Source of the DNA: Rhizophagus irregularis
Taxonomy: Eukaryota > Glomeromycota > Glomeromycetes > Glomerales > Glomeraceae
Direction of reading: 5' to 3'
Assembly (NCBI RefSeq): GCF_026210795.1
Contig: NC_089446.1
Coordinates: 620,001 to 684,000, forward strand
DNA length: 64,000 nt
A program made the position numbers and the translations under genes. Each line of letters opens with the position of its first letter. Within the stretch, counting starts at the first letter, position 1. The notes under the pieces were generated by a model that was not told where the DNA came from, did not search any database, and was given only the letters and a program-made list of their open reading frames with translations. This document shows positions 56,070-64,000 of this stretch, in pieces.

Positions 56070-58045
56070 TTAAGTATTACTATTAGCTAACTTGTTGGCT
56101 ATTCTTTTAGATCGTCTATTAGATTTTTGATTTTCTTGCGTATCCTCGCCTTGATCTGCTTCTTGCATACTCCTTTTGCTATTATTAACCTTTCGTCCAT
56201 ATTTACTTTTTTGAATTTCGGAATTATTAGAATTAACTATATCTTGTCTATAAAATTATTATTAGTTAATAAAATTTCTATAAAATTTACTATTATATAA
56301 TCTTTTACATACCGCATTTTTAAAATTCTTCTAGACTTTTTGGTATCCAATTTTTTATTAATGGATCTTGAATCGTCTTTTTATTTTTTTAATGGAGAAA
56401 ATTAATTCAGGTCGGCAATCATACTTTTAAAATATAAAATTATAAAACCTTACCTTTACATTTATTGTCATTAGTATTTGAATTAGTATTTTTATTATCG
56501 TTTACACTATTTGCATCTTCATAATTAGTAGTATCAGTGTCTTCAACATTACCAGCATCTTCACCATTGTTAATATTGGCATCTTCATCATTATTAGTAT
56601 CTGCATCTTCATCATTATTAGTATCGGCATCTTCATCATTATTAGTATCGGAATCTTCATCATTGTTAGTATTGGCATCTTCATCATTATTAGTATTGGC
56701 ATCTTCATCATTATTAGTATTGGCATCTTCATCATTGTCAACAACATCATCATCATTAGTATTATCACTGTTAATATTGGCATCTTCATCATTGGTAGCA
56801 TCGGCATCTTCTGATACTGAATCTTAATTAAATGGAGATTTAATATATAAATTAATAAATAATAATCAAATAATATATATTATATACATACCATGAATTT
56901 TATTAGATTTATTAGTCTTAGCTACCATCACTTTACTTTTCATAACACGAGAATGCTTAACATTCTTTGTAACTTTTCTTTCTACTTTACCTAAAAATAT
57001 AAAATAAATAAGTAATAAACTTTAAAAAATTATGTTTAATCAACATACGCTGTTGATTAATAGCACGACGCATCATCATTTGAATAGCCCAATCACCAAT
57101 TGATAATGGAAAATCTGGATTATTTGATTTGTACTAAAATAATTTGTTATTACTTAATTGTTATTGTTATGTCAATTATAATATCATTAAACTGATATAC
57201 CTTTTCAACCAAATAGCGTTTTTTAGTCATACTTATCTTGCGATATTCTGGAGTATTTCCATTCCATTTTTCTGCTATAAATTCACGCATAGCACTCTCA
57301 AATAATAATGATAATATTATAACAATGCATCATAGAATATTTGGATATAATTAAATAATATCTTAAACTTACTCTATACGATGCATAAACTTTATTATCA
57401 AGTGACAATAGCTTTGGCAGATCATACCATTTCAAATTAGTTGGTTTTGCAATTGGTGTCTTCGTTTTCTTTAAAAAAAATGTTTAGTTTAATATTTGCA
57501 ATTATAAATTAAAAAAAAACCCTTACTTGAGAAATTGACATATCTTCAATATCACTTTCATTATCATTTATTTTCTTTTTATATTTTTTTAATAATATTT
57601 GTTCATTATTTGTTTCAGAATCACTAGATATAGTTGTTACTTTATTTGCTTGTTTGTTTTTGCGATGTTTGCGCTTCTTTAATATTTGCTTATAAGTCAA
57701 CTCATCTGTCTCAGAATTTTCTGAAACATTAATAATTTTACGTGTTTTGTTATATTTGTATACTTTTTGATTATTTGAAATATTAGTTTCAGAGTCACTA
57801 ATCTCCTTATTTGATTTTTTATGGTTATTAATATGTTTAGCTTTAGAATTTTTACCAATGCTTGCTACAGTTAAAGCTAAAGTTTTACTGGAGTTTTGGT
57901 CATTTTTAAGTCGTTCTTTTCGCAACCGTTCATTATCAGCTTTTAATATTTCTAGTTGACGTTTCATATAAGCCATTTCAGGATCACTTATTTCATCAAC
58001 AAGTTTCTTTTTATTTTGTATAGCAGGTTTTTTGTATTTTCCCAT
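56070..58045 (-). CDS. Second gene of the tnp2-type element (TNPA-like position), acidic repeats
   Basis: Start at 58045 (MGKYKKPAIQNKKKLVDEIS). Exon 1 (58045-57527) is a charged coiled-coil and basic region. Exon 2 (57468-57373) encodes KTPIAKPTNLKWYDLPKLLS. Further exons near 57304-57205 (ESAMREFIAEKWNGNTPEYR), 57130-57050, 56990-56895, 56823-56455, 56380-56320 and 56250-56070 follow with GT-AG borders. An acidic stretch of about eight NNDEDA(N/D)T-type repeats is encoded at 56560-56810. The tail is basic (SNRRSKRIANKLANSNT). No catalytic motif is present. By position it may be the DNA-binding partner that recognises the subterminal repeats; this is inference. The exact borders of the later exons were not all verified. 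Confidence 0.65.
56560..56815 (-). repeat. 24-bp coding tandem repeat
   Basis: GCATCTTCATCATTATTAGT plus ATYG recurs about nine times. Read on the minus strand it encodes Asn-Asp-Glu-Asp-Ala/Ser-Asn/Asp-Thr-Asn. Confidence 0.85.
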
Positions 58046-58108
58046 ATTTTAAAAATAAAAAAAATAAAAGTATTTATTTCAGTTGTTAAGAGATTTTGAA
58101 AGAAAAAT

Positions 58109-58275
58109 AAATATATTTTCGTAAATATATTGTTTGACAAATTTAATATAGTATAAAGTATAAGCTATTTTATAGTTAATATTATACTTTCGTAAATATA
58201 TTGTTTGACAAATTTAGTATAGTATAAAGTATAAGCTATTTTATAGTTTGTTTGACAAATTTAGTATAGTATATG
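58109..58275. repeat. Direct repeats in the divergent promoter spacer
   Basis: A unit of about 80 bp (TTTCGTAAATATATTGTTTG, ACAAATTTA(A/G)TATAGTAT, AAAGTATAAGCTATTTTATA) occurs twice plus a partial third copy. It sits between the two divergent genes of the tnp2-type element and may carry shared promoter sites. Confidence 0.7.
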
Positions 58276-58484
58276 AATTATTATATAATTATAAAATCAC
58301 ATCAAGTTCAAACAAATTCTAATATATGAAATACTTAATTAAAAAAAATATTAATCATATAAATTTTTTTTTCAATGTAACTTTAAATTTACAATTCTTT
58401 AATATCTTATATAAACCTTTTTTATAAGTTACAATTTTAATAATTAATAATTTGAATAAATAGTCCAAAAAAAGTAGTATTATT

Positions 58485-60238
58485 ATGGAGATATCTGATA
58501 ATCATACAAATCAAGTTTATTGTCGATGTTCTTTATGTGCTGAAAATGGTTATGGTGGTGCTTGGGTCAGTAGAAACACTCGTTCTAGACATATGAAAAC
58601 TGAACGTGCAAATCGGTATCAATATTCAAAGCCACTTAATTCAGAATTAACAAGTGACGATGCCAATACTAGTAGTAGTACAGAAACACAAATGTCAATA
58701 CTAGAAGATAATGAATATAATACCGATAATAGTACAGAAATACAAATACCAATAGAAGATTCTTTAAGGTTTTTTAAGTTATATAATTATTATAACTGCA
58801 ATTTATTTACTTTATTAAATAAAATTTTTATCATTTTAGTGGTACTACTTCAGAAAATGATCATGTAATTTATGATTTGGATAATTCTTTTGAAAATTCA
58901 TCTGATGAATTATTAAGCAGTTCAAGTAGTATGATGTCTTATGATGAAGTTTCAAGTGATTCAAGTTCAGTGACTGATATTTTACAACAAGGTATATTAT
59001 CAACTTATTTTAACATGTAATAAAACTTTATTATCTATTAAATTAATTTATTTATTTATGGATAGAATATGATATTTCTGAAAATTTATTATCAGCACTA
59101 AGATTTCTGAAAGTCAAAATTGAGCACAATTTAACAGATGAAGCATTTCAAGAAACTATGATGGCATTTAATAGTAATCCGATCAGTTTACATACAGTTA
59201 AAAAGCAATTGAAATCTATTGTTCATATTGAACCTATTTGGATAGATATGTGTCTTAATTCATGCTGTGCTTATACAGAAAGTTATAGGAAATTAACCAA
59301 ATGTCCAGTATGTGGATCTGAACGATTTCAACATAAAAAACCATGTAAACAATATTCATATTTTTCACTTATTGAACGCCTTACTATTCAATATAGAAAT
59401 TATGATCGTGCTAAAGAATTACGTTATAGAACCAATTATACTTCACAAAAATTATATAAATGTAATATTCAAATAGGTGATGTTTTTGATGGAGATCATT
59501 ATAAAGAACTGGTACAAAATGGACATTTTCAGGATGAACGTGATGTAGCATTATTAGCTTCAGTTGATGGTTATCAAATATTTAGACAGAAGTCAGATGA
59601 TTGCTGGATTTTGTTATTTATTAATGCAAACCTTGCTCCAGAAATTCGAGTTAAAAAAGACAACTTTTTAATGGGTGCAATTATACCAGGTCCTAAAGAA
59701 CCAAAAGATTTCAATTCTTTTCTTGCTCCTATTGTTTCGGAATTGCAGGAATTAGAAAGTATGATATTAATTTATATATATTACATATATATACAAGAAA
59801 TGGTTACTATATAGGATCAAATTGGATACGACGAAATGAAACTTGGGCACGTGTTAACTACTCAGTATTGGTAAGTAATTACTCAAAAATTGTTGTTATA
59901 AATGATGATTAATATTTAACTATTTTATTTTTTAGGTTTACTTGGAAGTTGACATATATTCAAATAATCAAAGACGTACACCTGTATTTGAAAAAAGGCC
60001 TTTTTATGGTAATATAGAATATTACCTTATGTATGAGTTCAATAATGAGAAATCTATGCTCGCTTATATCAATTGGACTGCATCAGTATCAACAGATTCA
60101 GTTGGTTTAAAATATTTTACTAAATTTGCAGGTTATGATTTTATAGATGTTATTGCAGTTGAACGATGTGTTGGATTTATTAAAGTGGATAATAAATATT
60201 ATATAGTTGATAAAGAAGCAAATAATACAATTATGTAA
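58485..60238 (+). CDS. tnp2-type transposase, internally deleted
   Basis: Five exons (58485-58768, 58840-58991, 59066-59758, 59815-59870, 59936-60238) splice in phase to 495 codons plus stop. The N-terminus has a CRCSLC cysteine pair of tnp2-type proteins. Exon 3 holds CLNSCCAYT, the zinc-ribbon-like KLTKCPVCGSERF, and QKSDDCWILLFINANLAPEI then IIPGPKEPKDFNSFLAPIV, hallmarks of transposase family tnp2. Exon 5 matches the far C-terminal part of such proteins (FYGNIEYYLMYEF, SMLAYINWTA, GFIKVDNKYYIVDKE). The long catalytic region normally lying between SELQELE and this tail is missing, replaced by an intron and a 56-nt exon. It cannot cut DNA but may still bind DNA or partners. Confidence 0.8.
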
Positions 60239-60239
60239 T

Positions 60240-60520
60240 AATATAACTCAGTTTTTATATAAAAATTACATATTTTTTATACAAGTTGAACAAATTACAC
60301 ATTTTTAACACAGTTTACTAAATCTAATACTATTATAACGTAATATAACTCATTTTTTACAATTACATAGAAATTACATATTTTTTACACAAGTTGAACA
60401 AATTACACATTTTTAACACAGTTTACTAAATCATTCATTTTTTACAATTACATAGAAATTACATATTTTTTACACAAATTGAACAAATTACACATTTTTA
60501 ATACAGTTTACTAAATCGAA
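60240..60520. repeat. Right subterminal repeats of the tnp2-type element
   Basis: Three copies of a unit of about 80-120 bp containing AAATTACATATTTTTTACAC, AAGTTGAACAAATTACACAT and TTTTAACACAGTTTACTAAA. Confidence 0.8.
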
Positions 60521-60779
60521 CTTTTTTAATAATGTTAAGAATTACATAACTACCACACAAATTGAGGAATTTTTACACAGAATATACACAAATGTAGACA
60601 GAATTAGCCTGTTTATTACACAAATCATTTTTATAGGGCTTCCTTTTCCTCTTGTTATAATTGGATAGCCGCGGATTTTTAAGCGATCAACGTACTAAAT
60701 TTCCGTTGACATAGCGCCCCTGGTGACACAACCATAACAAGGTGGGAATCTATAGTATCACCTGATTGATCTGAAATCT

Positions 60780-62460
60780 GAATTTAAGCTAAGAAAAAAG
60801 AACGAAGTCCTGCAGAAGATAAAGTTTCAAAATTTCAAAGCCAGGACCTATATAATTGCAGAAAAGTGTTAATAAGAACATTTTTTAAGAGTCTCAAATT
60901 ATTTTCAAAAACTTACCCGATTCAGCCATTCAGAGTTGTAGCTGAAGTTCCTACAAAAAAAAAGTTAAAATCAATTTTTTAAAGTTTGATTTTTTTTTTT
61001 TGAAACTTACCTATCCCACATCTAAAAAGAAAAAAATTGAAACATTAATGAATGTTTCATTAAAATAAATAGTTCAAAGAATAGCAAATTCTTGCACATC
61101 AAAGAAATCTAAAGACAACCATATAAAAATATAGAAAGTACAAAATGTTAGAAAACATTTCATTAAGAGAACAAATCAGCCAATTTCTCACCAAAATCCT
61201 ATGCACTTAATGTGTCAGACCATTACTCAGGTCATACAGGACCCAGAAATATATATATAGGGGTCAGGTGATGAAAAAAATTTTTTACTATGAGCTGTAC
61301 GCATTTTTTCAGGGCCGGAATTATGATAATGTCAGTCGGTTACTATAATGGGAAATAAAATTCTGACTGGAATTATCAAAAATCATCTAAAAAAGGAAAG
61401 ATTTTCATGATTTTTTTAGTTCAAAATACGCAAACTCAAACCTGACCCTTTTATATATATTTCTGGGTCCTGGTCATACTTGATATGTCAAAGATAGATT
61501 ATTGAATTTGGTCTTGATCTTGAATGACAGTACTTATCTTCAATACAATCAACAGGTTGACTTGACTTAAATCAACTCTCACATAACTTTACGATGTTCC
61601 AAAGGTACCTACCTCATCGAATCTTAAAATAAAAAAGAAAAAAAAACAAAATGTTAGTAAATGTTTCGTAAAGAAATCATTTAACAAAAAACCTCCCTAT
61701 CAAAATCTATCCCACACATCCAAAAATCTGAAAAATTGCCTAAGAAACGAACTGTTAGCAAAGTTTGTTAAAAAAAAATAAAGAAAAAAATCTGATTTAC
61801 TTGCCAAAATCTCGTATCCAAAGTTAAAATTCAAAATCCAAAACCCAAAATTCACGTGTCCAGACCTGTCTAAAGAAAGAAAAGATGTAACATTAGAAAA
61901 TTTGAATAAATAAAATTTAAAAAAAAATTTAATTTCTCACCATAATTCTATGTCCAGATCATTCTAAAAGAATTCTTATAACAAATTCACGCGTCTAGGA
62001 CTGTTTACTGAAAGAAAAAGAAAAGATGAACATTAGAAAATGTTCAAATCTTGAAATCCATGTTCTATACTCATCTAAGAAAATTTTCAATTTCACCATT
62101 TCCTACCAAAATCCACATTCTAGACCTGTCTAAAAAAAATTTTCTGAATTTTACTGAGATTTACGCATCCAGACCTGTCTAAAAAAAAAGATAAAAATTC
62201 CATTAGCCTTAATACTATGACTATAAATAAAAAAGATAATAAAAAAACCCTTGCCTAGTACTGAATTCCAACGCATCCAAAGACTCAAAAGTTTGTCTAA
62301 AAAAAAAAGGAAAAAATGAACTGTTAGTGGTGACCATTTATTAAAATAAATTAAAGAAAAAATTTTTTTTGAAAACTTACAAAATGTACACCCAGAAAAT
62401 GAAATACACCTAGCAAAAGAAGAAAAAATTGAAATGTTATAGCGTTTCATTATAGAATTT
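60780..62460 (-). repeat. Array of splice-bounded mini-modules (minus strand)
   Basis: Read leftwards, at least nine short modules follow the pattern T-rich tract, tag, (ACAGG)TCTGGA(C/T)RYGTGAATTTTG, then a gtgag/gtaag/gcaag donor. Examples start near 62409, 62300, 62180, 62125, 62000, 61963, 61870, 61738 and 61218. Between them lie A/T-rich introns of 50-130 bp with CTAAC or CTAAT strings, often in small hairpins such as GAACATTAGAAAATGTTC (62028-62045). No long frame links them. It could be a non-coding spliced transcript or a gene with very small exons. A MITE splits one unit at 61238. Confidence 0.55.
61238..61471. mobile_element. 234-bp MITE with 8-bp target duplication (hAT-type)
   Basis: Inverted ends AGGACCCAGAAATATATATA and its near-complement at 61441-61471 continue inward to GGGGTCAGG/CCTGACCC. 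The 8-bp direct repeat GGTCATAC flanks it (61230-61237 and 61472-61479). An 8-bp duplication is typical of the hAT superfamily, whose transposase relic lies at 830-1754. Confidence 0.9.
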
Positions 62461-63136
62461 GAAATTTTTTTTTCATGGGCTTTTTTAAATAAATACGATA
62501 AATACGAGAGGAGGAAAGGATAAAGGAAGAAAAATGGTTTATTTTTTTATAAATAAAAATATGACAGTTAAAAACCGTAAAAAAAATAAATAAAAAAAAA
62601 TTTTTTTTATAAGAATGAAGGAAGGGAAGAAGGATAAAACAAAGGAATGAGAAAGGGCGAATAAAGGGAGTTGCTTAAAAAAGTTTAGTTTAAATTTTTA
62701 AGATCAAACTGGCAGTAGTAAATAGTAATGAATTGATCACGTAATATTCAATATTTTATTTTTAAAGTATAATTTTATTAATTTCATTGTAAATTGTTTT
62801 GTACAATATATAAATAAAATATTATATTAGACTTTTAATTGCATCTATATTGGAAAAAAAATTTTAACTAAAAAAAATTTTTAAGATCATACATACTGTA
62901 TTCTCCAATTGTACGATCAATTGTATATCATTTATCACGTGATATTAACAATAAAACTGCCAGTTCATGCTGGTCGAATATCTACATCACGCGTTATGGC
63001 CGTTACGCATATCAAAAGTTTAAAAAAGAATCTTATGCATTCTGTTTTAAACTTTTATTCCTTCCTTTCCTCGTCCTTTGGCTCTATAGGCGCGGAAAAA
63101 AAAAATTTTTTTTTTTATTTTTTTTTAAAATTTTAG
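62461..63136. other. Spacer between the divergent mini-exon arrays
   Basis: AT-rich sequence, possibly a divergent promoter region for the minus-strand array (from about 62460) and the plus-strand exons (from 63137). Includes a CACGTGATATTAAC string near 62937. No gene recognised. Confidence 0.35.
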
Positions 63137-63411
63137 TGTGGCTTCATCTTTCCCTTCCCAGAATACCGGTCAAAACTACACACCGGACTTTGGATAATAA
63201 GGTAAATGGGAGGGGAAGTCAGTTTTTTTTTTATTTTAGAAATATTTTAACGTTTCTTTTCTTTCTTTTACTTGCAGGTATTTATGTGAAAAAAATAAAA
63301 GAAATAATAAATGACGCAACGAGAATAATGAAGCAAAAGAATGTAACAGAAAAACAAATAACGGATATATGGAATATGGTTATTATACCGAAAGTTGAGT
63401 GTATCAAATGA
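63137..63411 (+). CDS. Two exons of an unplaced gene, possible LINE reverse-transcriptase tail
   Basis: Exon A (63137-63200) is bounded by ttttag and gtaaat. Exon B (from 63277, after ttgcag) reads YVKKIKEIINDATRIMKQKN and VTEKQITDIWNMVIIPKVEC, ending at a TGA near 63409. The pattern TxKQI..I.N.VI.P..E resembles the segment downstream of the reverse-transcriptase domain in LINE elements of these fungi. There is no catalytic part, so it is a fragment or a captured exon. It leads straight into the plus-strand array. Confidence 0.35.
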
Positions 63412-63440
63412 TGGTGTAATCTTCTTCGTAGTAGTTTTTT

Positions 63441-64000
63441 TAATATTATGAACGGTTTACTAACCGTTCTTGTTTTCCATATAGGTTTCGCAGGAAATAA
63501 AGGGCAAGAGAAAACGAAAGGGAAAGTGAAAATGAAAGGGGAAGTGAAAACGAGAGGGGAAGCGAAAAATGAAAGGGAAAAGAAACAAAAGGAGAAGCGA
63601 AAAACGAAAGAAAGCGAAAAATGAGAGGGAAAGGGGAAAACGAAAGGGATAGGGTAAAAATGATAAGGAAAAGGAAAACGAAAAAGAAAGGGAAAACGAA
63701 AGGGGAAAACGAAAGGGGATGAACTTCCGAAGGATGGAAAAAAGCCAAGATTCATCTTGGTTTTTTTTTTATTTTTTTTTTAATATTATGAGCGGTTACT
63801 AATAACCGTTCTTTTCTTCTTTTTTTAGGATCGTGGGCTTTCGAGTTCCGAAGAACGGAAAAAGCCAAGATTCGTAAGTACGAATCTTGGTTTTATTCTT
63901 TTATTTTTTTTTGTGATATTAATGAACGGTTACTAATAACCGTTTTTTTTCTTTATTATTTTAGGTTCAGGTTGGCTTCCGAGTTACGAAGAATGGAAAA
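63441..64000 (+). repeat. Array of hairpin-containing mini-exon units (plus strand, continues past the window)
   Basis: Units share TTAATATTATGARCGGTTAC, TAATAACCGTT, a pyrimidine tract, tag, then a GC-richer module (for example CGAGTTCCGAAGAACGG, AAAAAGCCAAGATTC) and a gtaagta donor. Hairpins AACGGTTTACTAACCGTT (63451-63468), CGGTTACTAATAACCG (63793-63808) and AACGGTTACTAATAACCGTT (63925-63944) hold branch-point-like TACTAAC/TACTAAT. A second hairpin, CCAAGATTC...GAATCTTGG (63745-63760, 63865-63890), overlaps the donor. The first unit is swollen by a purine-rich repeat. Confidence 0.6.
63485..63722 (+). repeat. Purine-only repeat (GAAAGGGAAAGYGAAAA)
   Basis: Degenerate GAAA/GGGA repeats over about 240 bp within the first unit of the plus-strand array. 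In one frame it reads as a Lys/Glu/Arg-rich run of over 40 codons. Complementary frames giving Phe/Ser/Pro runs are artefacts. Confidence 0.8.

Larger units (their letters stand above)
55791..60638. mobile_element. CACTA/tnp2-type (Plavaka-like) DNA transposon
   Basis: The 4848-bp element begins CCCTATAAAAAAAAAATGTG and ends with the complement of CCCTATAAAAATGATTTGTG. Target duplication CTT lies at 55788-55790 and 60639-60641. Subterminal tandem repeats with TGTGTTA/TAACACA-like motifs lie inside both ends (55890-56065 and 60240-60520). Two divergent spliced genes share the central spacer 58046-58484. The organisation (short TIRs, 3-bp duplication, subterminal repeats, tnp2-like transposase plus a second protein) fits CACTA-like elements. 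The transposase lacks its middle, so the copy is probably non-autonomous. Confidence 0.88.

Noticed and set aside
55888-56073. 61-codon frame with repeated NNY(V/I)NF(V/I)LNL
   Set aside because: It is the left subterminal repeat array of the tnp2-type element, not a gene.
63282-63755. 157- and 100-codon Phe/Pro/Ser minus-strand frames
   Set aside because: They are the complement of the purine-only repeat and cross predicted plus-strand exons.

Overview
The window looks like nuclear DNA of an arbuscular mycorrhizal fungus (Glomeromycotina, Rhizophagus-like). The evidence is extreme A+T richness, many short GT-AG introns with T-rich tails, and the co-occurrence of families that are hugely expanded in that group: HSPA12-type Hsp70-like ATPases, TKL-type kinases with an N-terminal CENCN...LYCE cysteine motif, F-box/LRR-like proteins, UGT-type glycosyltransferases and many transposons. 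No rRNA, tRNA or CRISPR was seen. The species assignment is inference.

Layout. 0-10 kb: a coiled-coil gene end at the left edge, then relics: an hAT transposase fragment abutting a broken Hsp70-like gene, a MITE, a kinase fragment, and an F-box/LRR pseudogene carrying a 295-bp MITE. 10-16 kb: two apparently intact minus-strand genes, an eight-exon kinase (537 aa predicted) and a five-exon UDP-glycosyltransferase (561 aa predicted). 18.9-29.6 kb: a retropepsin-like relic, a five-exon Hsp70-like gene with unusual ATP-loop residues, a tandem mini-exon pair, an unrecognised multi-exon gene, a kinase pseudogene lacking exactly its catalytic core, and a second Hsp70-like gene with an N-terminal coiled coil. 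29.8-36.6 kb: nested MITEs, a 32-codon gene whose product would end in the farnesylation box CSIM, with a decayed copy 1.2 kb upstream, and a secreted repeat protein with Kex2-type sites.

38.3-50.4 kb is one nested composite. A foldback DNA element with about 1.5-kb inverted arms and 20-bp subterminal repeats has a 7.9-kb Ty3/gypsy retrotransposon inserted in its right arm (505-bp LTRs, CACG target duplication). The two LTRs differ at only four sites, all CpG. 55.8-60.6 kb is a complete CACTA/tnp2-type (Plavaka-like) element with CCCTATAAA termini, a CTT target duplication, subterminal repeats and two divergent spliced genes; its transposase reads open but lacks the catalytic middle. 60.8-64 kb holds two head-to-head arrays of short splice-bounded modules. 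Many of their introns carry a TACTAAC/CTAAT branch-point-like motif inside a small hairpin.

The intact genes do not form a pathway. The kinase, the Hsp70-like ATPases, the glycosyltransferase and the secreted or CAAX peptides suggest signalling and surface or host-interface functions set in a repeat-rich compartment. The most novel items are the candidate prenylated peptide, the Kex2-type repeat protein and the mini-exon arrays.
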